From Mucilaginibacter inviolabilis (GTDB taxonomy: Bacteria > Bacteroidota > Bacteroidia > Sphingobacteriales > Sphingobacteriaceae): 64,000 bases of DNA. Position 1 is the first letter of the stretch, and every line of letters starts with the position of its first letter. Shown one piece after another: positions 53,638 to 63,000 of this stretch. Location: positions 620,001 through 684,000 of the forward strand of contig NZ_JAANAT010000004.1 in NCBI RefSeq assembly GCF_011089895.1. Direction: 5' to 3'. The notes beneath the pieces were generated by a model, which was not told the origin of the DNA, made no database searches, and worked only from the letters and a program-made list of their open reading frames with translations. The position numbers and the translations under genes were made by a program.

Positions 53638-55125
53638 ATGAAAAAGTTAAAATATATATTCTTACCACTAATTTTTGTGGCATTAAGTATTACCGCTTGT
53701 AAAAAAAGCTATCTGGAAACAGCGCCTACAAGTCAGGTTGATAATTCTGGTGTTTTTACAACTACTACTAATGCGATGGCAGCATTAAACGGAATTCACC
53801 GTTCTTTATATACACAATATAATAATACACAAAACCAGGGTGGGGAAAGTGGTATTATGATCGATCTGGACATGCTTGGTGAAGATCTTGTGAATACAAG
53901 TGCAGGCAACGGATGGTTTAACAATATGTACAAATGGATCTCGCACAGGAGTGCTACCTCCATTGATGATAAATTTCCCTACCAGTTTTATTATCAAATT
54001 ATTGTTAATGCTAACTTTATAATTGAAAAAGTAGGAGGTGCAACAGGCCCACAGGCCGACAAAGACCTAATAAAGGCGGAAGCGTTATGTTACCGCGCTT
54101 GGGCTCATTTTGTATTGGTACAGCTTTATGGTAAACGATACGACAGTGCTGGTAATAATACACAACCGGGAGTGCCAATATTAACTACAAGTACAATTAC
54201 TCCGCAACCACGTGCCACTGTTGAGGCTGTTTATACTCAGATAAATAAGGATATTGATGATGCCGTGGCCTTATTTGCTACTGCTACCGCCAGCCCTAAT
54301 AAATCACATTTCAGCATTAATGTTGCTAAGGGTTTAAGGGCCAGAATTGCTCTTACTCAAGGCAACTGGGCTAAAGCAGCACAAAATGCATCTGAGGCCA
54401 AAGCCGGACTTTCGTTGATGAGCAACGCCGATTATACCGCAGGATTTAATGATTATAAAAATGTTGAATGGATGTGGGGAAGCCATCAGGTTGAAGATCA
54501 GACACAGTATTTCTATTCATTCTTTGCCTATATGTCGGCAAACTACAACTCTAGTAATATCAGGGCCAATCCTAAAGCTATCAATTCATTGCTTTATGAT
54601 CAGATAGCAGCTACCGATATCCGGAAAACATTATGGGATCCAACCGGTAAAAACACAGCATTTCCTATTCCTACTTCTACAAGTACAAGAGCTAAATACA
54701 TGAACAGAAAGTTTTTAGTTGCCGGTACAACCAGTATTGGCGATGTACCTCATATGCGTGTAGCCGAAATGTATCTGATCGAAGCAGAAGCGCGTGCAAA
54801 AGCAGGAGAAACGGCCAATGCACAAGCTGTACTTTACACCTTAGCTAAAAACAGAAACCCCGGTTATGTACAGTCTACTAATACAGGTGATGCCTTAATT
54901 AATGAGATCCTCATTCAACGAAGAGTTGAGTTGTGGGGCGAGGGTTTCCGCTTTTTAGATTTAAAGCGTCTTAACCTGCCATTAGACAGGAAGAACTCAA
55001 ACCATACTACTGCTTTAGCACAAACACTAAGTGAGGTTGTTGGTGATGTAAGATGGCAATGGCTTATTCCTCAGGATGAGATCAATGCTAACCCGGCAAT
55101 TGGGCCTTCAGGTCAAAATCCATAA
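53638..55125 (+). CDS. SusD/RagB-type nutrient-binding lipoprotein
   Basis: About 495 residues. The start at 53638 (MKKLKYIFLPLIFVALSITAC) has an AGGA site 11 bp upstream and gives a lipobox SITAC; the ATG at 53611 lies within susC and lacks a signal. The chain shows SusD-type TPR helices (FIIEKVGGATGPQADKDLIK, then AEALCYRAWAHFVLVQLYG) and the closing RRVELWGEGFRFLDLKRLNLPL. It captures the substrate on the cell surface for SusC. The pair ends in a strong terminator, so it is a minimal Sus locus. Confidence 0.96.
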   Translation: MKKLKYIFLPLIFVALSITACKKSYLETAPTSQVDNSGVFTTTTNAMAALNGIHRSLYTQYNNTQNQGGESGIMIDLDMLGEDLVNTSAGNGWFNNMYKWISHRSATSIDDKFPYQFYYQIIVNANFIIEKVGGATGPQADKDLIKAEALCYRAWAHFVLVQLYGKRYDSAGNNTQPGVPILTTSTITPQPRATVEAVYTQINKDIDDAVALFATATASPNKSHFSINVAKGLRARIALTQGNWAKAAQNASEAKAGLSLMSNADYTAGFNDYKNVEWMWGSHQVEDQTQYFYSFFAYMSANYNSSNIRANPKAINSLLYDQIAATDIRKTLWDPTGKNTAFPIPTSTSTRAKYMNRKFLVAGTTSIGDVPHMRVAEMYLIEAEARAKAGETANAQAVLYTLAKNRNPGYVQSTNTGDALINEILIQRRVELWGEGFRFLDLKRLNLPLDRKNSNHTTALAQTLSEVVGDVRWQWLIPQDEINANPAIGPSGQNP

Positions 55126-55136
55126 TTTATTTCGCA

Positions 55137-55179
55137 ATAAAAAAAGCCGTATCCTATTTAATAGGATACGGCTTTTTTT
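55137..55179. terminator. Bidirectional terminator after susCD
   Basis: Stem AAAAAAGCCGTATCCTAT / ATAGGATACGGCTTTTTT with a TTA loop and A- and T-runs. It serves the convergent susCD and bioD. Confidence 0.95.
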
Positions 55180-55214
55180 ATTCATAATGCAGAGAGTCAA
55201 CGTTTGAAATTGTA

Positions 55215-55832
55215 TTACAATACAATGTAATTACCTGCTTCAATTATTGTTTTGGGGTTAATGTTATCAAAAGAGGGTACATGTCCAAGCTCTGTTACCC
55301 CTGAGTAATTGAGAATAAATGTTTTTGAATAGATGTCCTTATCTCCATTAAATACAATGCCCATTACGGGTATATCATATTGTTTGAGCATACTAAGCGA
55401 TAGCAGGGTATGATTGATACTACCCAGGTAATTTTGTGATACCAGTATCACCCGCGCATTTAATTGTTTGATCAGGTCAATGATTAATCCATTGTCATTC
55501 AATGGAACCATTAGTCCCCCGGCGCCTTCAATAACCAATTGATTATGGGTTTGTGGGGGAATGATACTTTTGATATCTATTACAATCTTATCAATCGCAG
55601 CCGATTTATGTGGCGAAAAAGGCTGTGTTAAACGATAAGCCTCGGGGTAAAAACGGGTGGTTTTGTTTGATATAAGGCTCTGTACTTTTAAAGTGTCGCT
55701 GTTATCCAGGTCTCCGGATTGTATGGGCTTCCAATAATCGGCTTTCAGTTTTTCTGTTACAATGGCCGAAATAATCGTTTTACCAACCCCGGTGCCTATG
55801 CCGGTAATGAATATGGGTTGTTTATCAGGCAT
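55215..55832 (-). CDS. bioD: Dethiobiotin synthase
   Basis: A 205-residue ATP-dependent carboxylase that closes the ureido ring of dethiobiotin from DAPA. The P-loop GIGTGVGKTIISAIV is at residue 10, KPIQSG near residue 37, and EGAGGLMVPL near 105. Length is slightly below the usual 225. Its start overlaps the end of bioF by 8 bp, showing translational coupling. Biotin is the cofactor of the carboxylase whose MccB-like subunit is encoded at 7699. bioA and bioB are not in the window. Confidence 0.95.
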   Translation of the reverse strand: MPDKQPIFITGIGTGVGKTIISAIVTEKLKADYWKPIQSGDLDNSDTLKVQSLISNKTTRFYPEAYRLTQPFSPHKSAAIDKIVIDIKSIIPPQTHNQLVIEGAGGLMVPLNDNGLIIDLIKQLNARVILVSQNYLGSINHTLLSLSMLKQYDIPVMGIVFNGDKDIYSKTFILNYSGVTELGHVPSFDNINPKTIIEAGNYIVL

Positions 55833-56952
55833 TTATAAATTGGTTAATAATGGTGGCAAGTTTGTTTATATCACTGGCTGTATTAAACGAGTGCAGACAT
55901 ATTCGTATTCTTTCGGTTCCGACTGCAACAGTTGGACTAACTATAGCTCTAACATCAAACCCTTTATTTTGCAAAATGTTTGCTATTTCACGGGCTTTGT
56001 CATTGTTCCTGAATACGATGCATTGAATAGAACTATCGCTATTTAATAGCGGATACGTGCTTTCCTGCTTAATTTGTTCTTTAAACAGCTTGATATTGTT
56101 TTTAAGACTAATAATCTCCTCTTCTGCACTATTTAATAGTCTGTAAGCCATTTTTATGGAAGCCAGCTGATGAAAGGAAGCAGAGGTTGTATAAATAAAT
56201 GAGCGGGCAAAATTGGTCAGGTATTGTCTTAATATATCGCTGCCCAACATAATGGCACCATGGCCGCCCAGTGCTTTACCAAATGTAACTAATGACGCGA
56301 ACACCCTGTTTGATAAACCAAGTTCTGTTACCAGGCCCAAAGGATGTAAACCTACAGCGTGAGCTTCGTCAACAATTAAGTGTGCACCGTACTTTTCGGT
56401 GATGTTTAATATATCTAATAATGGGGGAGTGTCCCCGTCCATGGAGTAAATGCTCTCTACTACCACGTAACAGTTTCCTTTAGCTAATTTTAGTTTAGCT
56501 TCCAGGCTTTCGATGTCGTTATGTTTAAAGCTGTAGCGATTGGCATAGCTTAACCTGGCACCATCAATGGCCGAAGCATGGATCAGTTCATCCAATATAA
56601 TAGTATCGCCCCGTTGCGCCAGTGATGACAATAAACCCAGGTTAGCATCGTATCCTGAATTAAAAAGAAGACCGGCCGGGTATTGATGATGAGCAGCTAT
56701 AATTTTTTCCAGGTCTTCGGCATATTGTAAATTGCCAGATAATAACCGTGAGCCGGTTGAGCCATTTAAACTATGCGGATGATTTTGTACTTCCTGATCA
56801 ATGAGGTGTTTTAAGATTGCCGACCGTGCAAAGCCGAGATAATCATTTGAACAAAAATCAATAAGAGCACTTTCAGGTTTTAACGTCCTGTAAGCGCCCG
56901 ATGATTTTCTTTCATCCAGTTTCTTTTTTAGATGTATTTCTGCAGCCGTCAA
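55825..56952 (-). CDS. bioF: 8-amino-7-oxononanoate synthase
   Basis: A 375-residue PLP enzyme that joins pimeloyl-thioester with alanine, the first biotin-specific step. Motifs: NDYLGFARSAI at residue 37, GSRLLSGN near 70, DELIHASAIDGARLS, IVDEAHAVGLHPL, and TFGKALGGHGA with the PLP Lys near residue 228. Short N-terminus. It precedes bioD with an 8-bp overlap. A related 2-amino-3-ketobutyrate ligase is excluded by the biotin partner. Confidence 0.93.
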   Translation of the reverse strand: MTAAEIHLKKKLDERKSSGAYRTLKPESALIDFCSNDYLGFARSAILKHLIDQEVQNHPHSLNGSTGSRLLSGNLQYAEDLEKIIAAHHQYPAGLLFNSGYDANLGLLSSLAQRGDTIILDELIHASAIDGARLSYANRYSFKHNDIESLEAKLKLAKGNCYVVVESIYSMDGDTPPLLDILNITEKYGAHLIVDEAHAVGLHPLGLVTELGLSNRVFASLVTFGKALGGHGAIMLGSDILRQYLTNFARSFIYTTSASFHQLASIKMAYRLLNSAEEEIISLKNNIKLFKEQIKQESTYPLLNSDSSIQCIVFRNNDKAREIANILQNKGFDVRAIVSPTVAVGTERIRICLHSFNTASDINKLATIINQFINA

Positions 56953-56977
56953 ATGGAAATGATTTGTGCAAAAATAT

Positions 56978-57002
56978 AAAAAGCGACTTAGCGCCGCTTT
57001 TT
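56978..57002 (-). terminator. Terminator of the LTXXQ-like gene
   Basis: On the minus strand AAAAAGCG / CGCTTTTT with a 9-nt loop, 9 bp after the stop of the gene at 57011 and before bioF. A weak stem, but with a T-run. Confidence 0.6.
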
Positions 57003-57010
57003 ATTATCAA

Positions 57011-57382
57011 TTAATTTTGCGAGCCGCCTCCGCCGCCTTGTCTCATTCTGCCCATTCTTTCTTTCATCCAGGCATCATAAGCTGTTGCTTGTTCCGGAGT
57101 TAAAACTGCTTTGATCTTATCATTAGTTGCTTTCATCATCGGCATCATAGCGCTTCTCATTGCATCCCTGTCGCCATTGGCAGCTGTTCTTACGCTATCC
57201 ATTTTGGTAGCCTGTTCTTTATATATGGCGGTTACTTTAGTGGTTTGATCGTCAGAAAGCTTGAGCTGTGTTTGCAGATCTTTAGCCCTGTCTTCCGGAC
57301 TTTTTCTCATACCGCCACCTTGTGCACGGCTTACCGCTGAAATCCCGATGAGAAAACAGCACATTAACAACAATTTTTTCAT
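57011..57382 (-). CDS. Spy/CpxP-like periplasmic protein
   Basis: A 123-residue protein with a signal peptide (residues 1-20, ending VSRAQ). The helical remainder has the features of the LTXXQ family: LKLSDDQTTKVTAIYKEQATKM near 42-64 and AVLTPEQATAYDAWM near 91-105. Such proteins are small periplasmic chaperones or metal-responsive factors. A Gly- and Met-rich tail (RMRQGGGGGSQN) ends the chain, and a GGGMRKSP start is found in the mature end. It lies 74 bp downstream of the LexA-like repressor, same strand. Confidence 0.82.
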   Translation of the reverse strand: MKKLLLMCCFLIGISAVSRAQGGGMRKSPEDRAKDLQTQLKLSDDQTTKVTAIYKEQATKMDSVRTAANGDRDAMRSAMMPMMKATNDKIKAVLTPEQATAYDAWMKERMGRMRQGGGGGSQN

Positions 57383-57456
57383 AGCTTTTTAATTTATTAC
57401 GTTTTATAATCTTAGGATAAAGATATATCGTAAAGGTTTAAATAAGCCGATGTAAC

Positions 57457-58233
57457 TTAATTGTTGCTTTGTTGTAAATTGGATATAGAGCGCTGCATTT
57501 GAGCCATCATACTGGTGAGGCTTTCCATCGTAGGCTCGGGAGTGGGTTGTGGTAACTGCGTGGAGATATAGCCTTTTGCTTTCCATATTTCCAGCACATC
57601 TTCTCCGTTTATTTCGTAAGGTTCGTAAACGGGATTATCGGATATCAGTTTGAGCTTTTTGTTTTCTTTAAATTTATTGCCGATGCGTTTATATACAACA
57701 CCATCATTTTTGGATATCACGATATAAGTTTCGCCACTTTTAATATCAGCCCAGTTTTCCAGGTATTCGCCTATAATAATATCGCCCGATAATATAGGCA
57801 GCATCGAATCGCCTTTTATCTCAAAGGCCCGAAAGGTACCTTGTTTAAACATGGGCAGATAAAACTTAGGTAATTGAGATACATATTCCGGATCGGCATA
57901 GCCATTCAGATAACCCGCGCTTGCTTTGAGCGGTACCATTTCAATGTTCTCGTTATCTTCTTTATCAACAGAGATACTTAGTATACGCAGGTTGGCAGGA
58001 TTGCCCTTGGGCTTAGGTGCCCATTTTTCATCGATGGTTTCGTTAATAAAGTCATCAATAGTAACGTCAAAAAATATTGCTAAAGTTTTTAGTAGTTCGT
58101 ATTTGGGTTCGGCCCTTTCTTCTTCATATGCGCCTACTAATGAACGTTTTATACCTAACTGATCGGCAAATTGTTGCTGGGTTAAACCCTTCTTTTTGCG
58201 GAGAAACTTAATATTTTGTGAAATTATTGACAT
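57457..58233 (-). CDS. LexA-like XRE regulator with S24 peptidase domain
   Basis: About 258 residues. The start at 58233 (MSIISQNIKFLRKKKGLTQQ) is preferred over the ATG at 58275, which adds 14 residues unlike the family. N-terminal XRE helix-turn-helix at about 5-60 (LTQQQFADQLGIKRSLVGAY), then a linker, then the S24/LexA C-terminal domain with the Ser in EIKGDSMLPILSGDII and the Lys in VISKNDGVVYKRIG. This is the plan of phage CI-type and stress-response repressors that cleave themselves. A palindrome just upstream (58249-58268) is a likely operator. The C-terminal tail (LTSMMAQMQRSISNLQQSN) is a short coiled coil. Confidence 0.93.
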   Translation of the reverse strand: MSIISQNIKFLRKKKGLTQQQFADQLGIKRSLVGAYEEERAEPKYELLKTLAIFFDVTIDDFINETIDEKWAPKPKGNPANLRILSISVDKEDNENIEMVPLKASAGYLNGYADPEYVSQLPKFYLPMFKQGTFRAFEIKGDSMLPILSGDIIIGEYLENWADIKSGETYIVISKNDGVVYKRIGNKFKENKKLKLISDNPVYEPYEINGEDVLEIWKAKGYISTQLPQPTPEPTMESLTSMMAQMQRSISNLQQSNN

Positions 58234-58248
58234 AAAATTTGCATTTGC

Positions 58249-58287
58249 TAAAATTATTAGTAATTTTATGCTCATAAAGTTAGTAAT
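58249..58287. promoter_or_regulatory. Candidate operator: TAAAATTA/TAATTTTA palindrome plus a TTAGTAAT half-site
   Basis: TAAAATTA at 58249-58256 and TAATTTTA at 58261-58268 are perfect arms with a TTAG spacer. TTAGTAAT at 58257-58264 repeats at 58280-58287, 23 bp on. The block sits 16 bp upstream of the repressor start and 52 bp upstream of the GIY-YIG-like start, where it could control both divergent genes. Confidence 0.55.
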
Positions 58288-58319
58288 AAATATTGGTTCA
58301 CCAAAATTTTTATCATAAA

Positions 58320-58676
58320 ATGAAACGTTTTGTATATATCATCACCGACAGAAACAGGAAAAATCTTCACGTTGGTTTATGCTCAGATCTTGTAAAAACA
58401 CTGCAATTTTATAGCGATATGCCCACTTTGTTTTTCGACAGCGCGCAGCAGCTTAACCGTTTGGTTTATTTTGAAGAGATCAACACCGAAGAGCAGGCTA
58501 TGGAACGTTTTAAAGTAGTGAGTACCTACACACGCCCGCAAAAAGAAAAAATGATCAGACCTGTTAATCCTGATTGGGTAGATCTGACCATTGGCCTAAA
58601 ATATGAAAGTGGGTTGCGTGTAAGGCCACAATTACGCCCATCAGTAAATGCTAATCGCCGGGCGGTTACTTTTTAA
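58320..58676 (+). CDS. Degenerate GIY-YIG-domain protein
   Basis: About 118 residues. I start it at the ATG at 58320 (MKRFVYIITDRNRKNLHVGL); the ATG at 58293 adds nine unlike residues. The plan of the small GIY-YIG (URI) nucleases is clear: VYIITDRN, NLHVGLCSDL, then LVYFEEINTEEQAMER and NPDWVDLTIGL. But the YIG Tyr is His (HVG), the catalytic Arg after the second motif is missing (VKTLQFY) and the Glu of the 'RE' helix is Phe (AMERFKVV). It is therefore probably not a nuclease. It is divergent from the LexA-like repressor, with their operator between, and its end overlaps msrB by 11 bp tail to tail. Confidence 0.82.
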   Translation: MKRFVYIITDRNRKNLHVGLCSDLVKTLQFYSDMPTLFFDSAQQLNRLVYFEEINTEEQAMERFKVVSTYTRPQKEKMIRPVNPDWVDLTIGLKYESGLRVRPQLRPSVNANRRAVTF

Positions 58677-59142
58677 TAAACTTTAATGCGCCTGAGTTCA
58701 TACAATATCTTTTGCCTCCGCGATTGGTGGGGCCATCATCAAAAACATGACCCAGGTGTAAACCGGTACTTTTTTCAATAACCTCGTCGCGGCTCATGCC
58801 ATAACTGTCGTCATGCACAATGGCAACTTTTTTAGAATCGACGGGTTTAACAAAGCTTGGCCAGCCCGTGCCGCTGTCGAATTTATCTTCAGAGCTAAAG
58901 AGCACTTCGCCGGTAGCAGCACTTACATAAACACCTTTTTGGTGGTTGTTCCAGTACTCGTTTTTATAAGGCGGCTCTGTTCCACTTTCAACCATAATAT
59001 GGTATTGGTTGGGCGTTAATGATTTTTTCCACTCTTCTGCCGGTTTGCTCAGCTTTCTTTTGGCATCCTGTCCGCTGCTATTCTGGCAACCGAATGCGGT
59101 TACAGCAAATAATATCGCTATGGCTAAAATTGATCTTTTCAT
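58666..59142 (-). CDS. msrB: Peptide-methionine (R)-S-oxide reductase, lipoprotein, zinc-less form
   Basis: About 158 residues. The start at 59142 (MKRSILAIAILFAVTAFGC) gives a lipobox, so it should be anchored in the envelope and repair oxidised methionine in exported proteins. Catalytic region: FDSGTGWPSFVKP, HLGHVFDDGP and RYCMNSGALKF, where the active Cys is in RYCMNS. The four zinc Cys usual in MsrB (two CxxC) are missing: the site reads VSAATGEVLF. The resolving Cys is not obvious either (GTGWPS where some have Cys). Both variants are known within the family. Stop overlaps the GIY-YIG-like gene. Confidence 0.94.
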   Translation of the reverse strand: MKRSILAIAILFAVTAFGCQNSSGQDAKRKLSKPAEEWKKSLTPNQYHIMVESGTEPPYKNEYWNNHQKGVYVSAATGEVLFSSEDKFDSGTGWPSFVKPVDSKKVAIVHDDSYGMSRDEVIEKSTGLHLGHVFDDGPTNRGGKRYCMNSGALKFIKK

Positions 59143-59295
59143 TTGGAAGTATTTAGTCAACATAAATAACCTGATGAGTTACTAAGCCCATCTGTGTTTT
59201 TGTATGTTTAGTCGTTCATAGCAACTAAACCTTACAATTTATTATATCTTAAATACGTAGCGCTGCTTTAGGCAGATTGTCACCTATCTGTATTA

Positions 59296-59898
59296 TTATA
59301 CAGCCTTTGGTTTGGGTAACAATACTTTACTGATGATATGTACTACACCGTTGCTTTGTGCAATATCTGATCGGCTAATGATACATTGGCCACCGGTTTC
59401 ATCTTCCAGTATGATATTATTATTACCGTCGGTTTTAGCAATGAGTTTACCACCGCTAATGGTAGTTAAAGTGGTTGATCCTTTGTGTTTATTGATCCGC
59501 TTGTGTAACTCTTTGGCACTAAATTTTCCTGCGATAGCGTGATAGGCTAGTAGATGAGTTAATTCCCAAACGTGTGCTGGTTTTAAAAGCGTATCAAGCT
59601 TACCGGGCGGTAAACTTTCAAATGCTTCATTAGCAGGTACAAATATGGTAATCGGACCTTTGCTTTCATAGGTTTCGGCGAGATTGGCCGAATTAACAAA
59701 TTTATAAAATATGGACAGATCTTTATCTGCGGCTATATTTTGTATAATATCATTGGCAGGTTGCATGCTGTCGCCAGCAGTACTTTTCATCGAACCTAAT
59801 GCCGGCACATTGCCAACAGGGTCGGTATCAGCTGCCTGGGCAAGTACGGCGAAGCTACACATCATCAGAGCCAAACTCAACAACAGTATTTTTTTCAT
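59296..59898 (-). CDS. Secreted fasciclin-domain protein
   Basis: About 200 residues. Starting at 59898 gives the signal peptide MKKILLLSLALMMCSFAVLA; the upstream ATG at 59910 adds four residues. One fasciclin (FAS1) domain spans about 60-198, with H1 motif TIFVPANEAFESLP, the central YH (AYHAIAGKFSAKEL) and H2 NGVVHIISKVLLP. FAS1 domains mediate adhesion or small-ligand binding. It stands alone, between msrB and the long fusion protein, with its own upstream gap. Confidence 0.93.
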   Translation of the reverse strand: MKKILLLSLALMMCSFAVLAQAADTDPVGNVPALGSMKSTAGDSMQPANDIIQNIAADKDLSIFYKFVNSANLAETYESKGPITIFVPANEAFESLPPGKLDTLLKPAHVWELTHLLAYHAIAGKFSAKELHKRINKHKGSTTLTTISGGKLIAKTDGNNNIILEDETGGQCIISRSDIAQSNGVVHIISKVLLPKPKAV

Positions 59899-59961
59899 TT
59901 CAGGCTGCAAATATAAACAGATATTATTTCATAACTATTTTGAACCATTTAGGTTTTAAAT

Positions 59962-59992
59962 AAAAAAAAGCGGCTTTAGGGCCGCTTTTGCT
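59962..59992 (-). terminator. Terminator after the protease-propeller-barrel gene
   Basis: AAAAAAAAGCGGC / GCCGCTTTTG stem with a 6-nt TTTAGG loop; on the minus strand it is followed by a long T-run, 27 bp beyond the stop at 60019. Confidence 0.88.
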
Positions 59993-60018
59993 TTTATTAC
60001 TTTTATATGATCATCATT

Positions 60019-63000
60019 CTACCATCCGGGCGTAAATCCTAAACCAAATAATGGTTTTTTAACATCGGTGCGATTAAATGGAACGGCCAGGTAGGGCTCC
60101 AACACAAAAGCTCCAAATACGTTAATCCTTAATGATATACCCGCGCTTAGTGCCGGAACCCTGCCGTATACCGGTTGAGTAACTGGCTGTCCGTTTACTA
60201 TGGAAGGTGTACCATCGTCATTAAGCACCGGTTTTTCGCCAATTACCGGTGGGTTTTTCTGGAAATAAATATGATCGCCGGCGTTCCAGGCTAAACCGGC
60301 ATCGAAAAATAAGTTAAGATCGGTAAACAGGAACTTTGATTTGATTTGGGCCAGCTTCTCGGGGCCGGTAAAAGGTAATCGTACCTCGAAATTAAATACC
60401 GCGATTCGGCTGCCTGATAACTGATCAATAGTGAAGCCGTTTGTTCCTGCTCTGCCGTTGTTGTAAAAAGTTTGCCCTTCGTAACCACGGATATAGAATG
60501 GATAGCCCACATATAAAGGGTACAATCCTGTTGCATCACCACCAAAACGTCCGTACCCATAAAAGCGGGCAGCAAAGGTAACAGGTTCAACCCGCACGTA
60601 TTTTCTGAGATCGATAGTTGGCGCAAAGAAATGGTAGGTGCCAAAGTTGTATTCTGCTTCCAGTCGATATCTAAATCCGTTGAGCGGTGCGGTTACACCA
60701 AAAAAGGAATTATCGCCCACCAAAGCGGTTGATACGTTGAAAAGCGAATATGATTTTAAGCTGGTACCGATTAGCTTGCTTTCATCATCATTAGCTATCT
60801 TTTTCTTATCAGATGTTAAATAATTTTGGGTGATGGTTTTGCTTTTATCAGCATTAACAGTGGTATCTAATGCATAGTAATCGGCATAGCGATCTACCCG
60901 GTAGGAGTTATAAGAAGCTCCGGCTCCAACCTCAAAACGTGTTGTTTTGGAGATAGGATAGGAGGTGAATACCCTGGCAGCATCTTCAAAATTGCGTATG
61001 ATATCAATATTATCTGACAAAACGGTTTCGTTTTTTCCGCTCACGCTTTTTGTTGGGAAGGTTTGTGTTTGTACACCAAACTGGTAAGGGATATGTGATA
61101 TACCAAAGCCAAGATTCCAGCGGCCAGTTTGGTTTACGTACGTGATCGCTGCGCCGGAGTCATATATCTGTCCGTTAACAGAGGCTGCCGCGAATATCTG
61201 ATTACGGCCCAATATATCACTGAAAACGCCTTGTATTCCGCTTGATAAACTTGTGCCGTAAAAGCTACTCACGCCAATGCCAATACCACTGCCAGCTAAG
61301 TAATCAAGCTTAAACTTGGGTTTGTAGGCGATGTTGACAACCGAATCGGCCGGGATTTTTTTATAAGCCAGATAGTTATTCAAATTAGAATTAATCAGAT
61401 CTACACCAACGGCGCGGGCTGGCGGCAGTATACCAGCGCTAAAGTTTACATCGGTAGCCTGCAATGTCACCGGTTTAAAATCGGATGCCTTTGCGTTATA
61501 CAGAGAATATTTTTGGGCGCGATAATAAGAGTAAACCACATCATCATGACTGGAGATGCTTAAGGCCGGTGAGTATTCGGTAATGCCGCATATACCTGTA
61601 AACAGATCAGTCATCTGCTCAATTTTACCACTAGCCGGGGTATAACGGTACATATTGCGAAAGCCATCGCGGTTGGATAGAAAGTAAATCTGCGAACCAT
61701 CGGCAGAGTATTGCGGGTTGAGATTGTTGGAGCCGTTGAATATTTTAATGTCGGTTATTTTGCCCGTGGCCAGGTCAAGCTCGGCCAGGTTAAACGGGAT
61801 ATCCTGTTCTAGCGACTGATCATAAGTGGTTCTGTCACTTGAGAAAATGATCTTTTTACCATCCCTCGAATAGCTTGGCTGGTAATCGGAATATTTATCG
61901 TTGGTCAGCTGGGTGACTTTTTGGGTGTCGAAATTATAGGAGTACAAATCGCCCTGACCTTCGGATAGCCCCTGGAAAACAATATCCTTACCAGTAGGCG
62001 ACCAGGACAGGTTGCTAAATTGCTCGGCTTTCCCCATCGAAACATCATTCAGTGTATTGCCGCTGGCTACATCAACCACAATCATCCGGTTTCGTCCTTT
62101 GCTGAATACACTGAAGGCGAACCTCTTACCGTCGGGCGACCACGCACCAGCCGATTCTATAAAATTAAACTCATCAATATGCGTGTTTGATACCTTGCTT
62201 GTGAGCTTTCGCAGGATGCGCCCCGTATGTGCATCGGCAAGATAAAGATCTATAGAAAACAAGCTTTTAGCCGATAAAAAGGCCACATAATTACCATCGG
62301 GACTTACAGCTGGCGCCACTACCAAATCGCCACCTGTTTTGCTATCAACCAGTTTCATACCTACTGGCTTTTGAACCGTATCTTTTAGAAAAGGTTTATA
62401 AGTGTTTTGGATGGAGGTTTTCCACAGGCGCGACAGGGTCTTATCATCATACCCAAAGCTACGCCTGATGCCATAATTAAGACCATAGCGTGCTGTATTT
62501 TTAAAGAAGGGTACAATTACCGTATCGCCATAAGTTGAACCCAGGAACGACCAAAATGCCTCGCCATAGCGATAAGGGAAATACTTATTGCTTTCTGTAA
62601 GGTCACGTACCGAGGGGATATCATGGTTCAGATACGCGTCCCGCATCCACATGGCTGTGTAGGTATCTTTTTTACCTAAGGACAAGTATTCGGCCATACC
62701 CTCAATCATCCAGAGTGGGATGTTGTTGATCTCCTCAAAACTATCGCCTTCACCAGCTTGCAGCGCACGGTACTGAAATGCGTGCACCAGTTCGTGCCCG
62801 ATAACGTGGCGGGTGGTTTGGTTGGTTTCCATCACGGGCATTACTACGCGGTTTTTCAGACCCTCGGTAACACCGCCGGTACCTACACCAATTTCGCCAT
62901 CAATGGCAGTAGTTTGCTGAAAGTCGGGGTGATTGGCGTAAAGGATGATAGGATTAGCAGTTTTAAATGTATCCTTAAAAACCTGCTGATGTAATGTATA

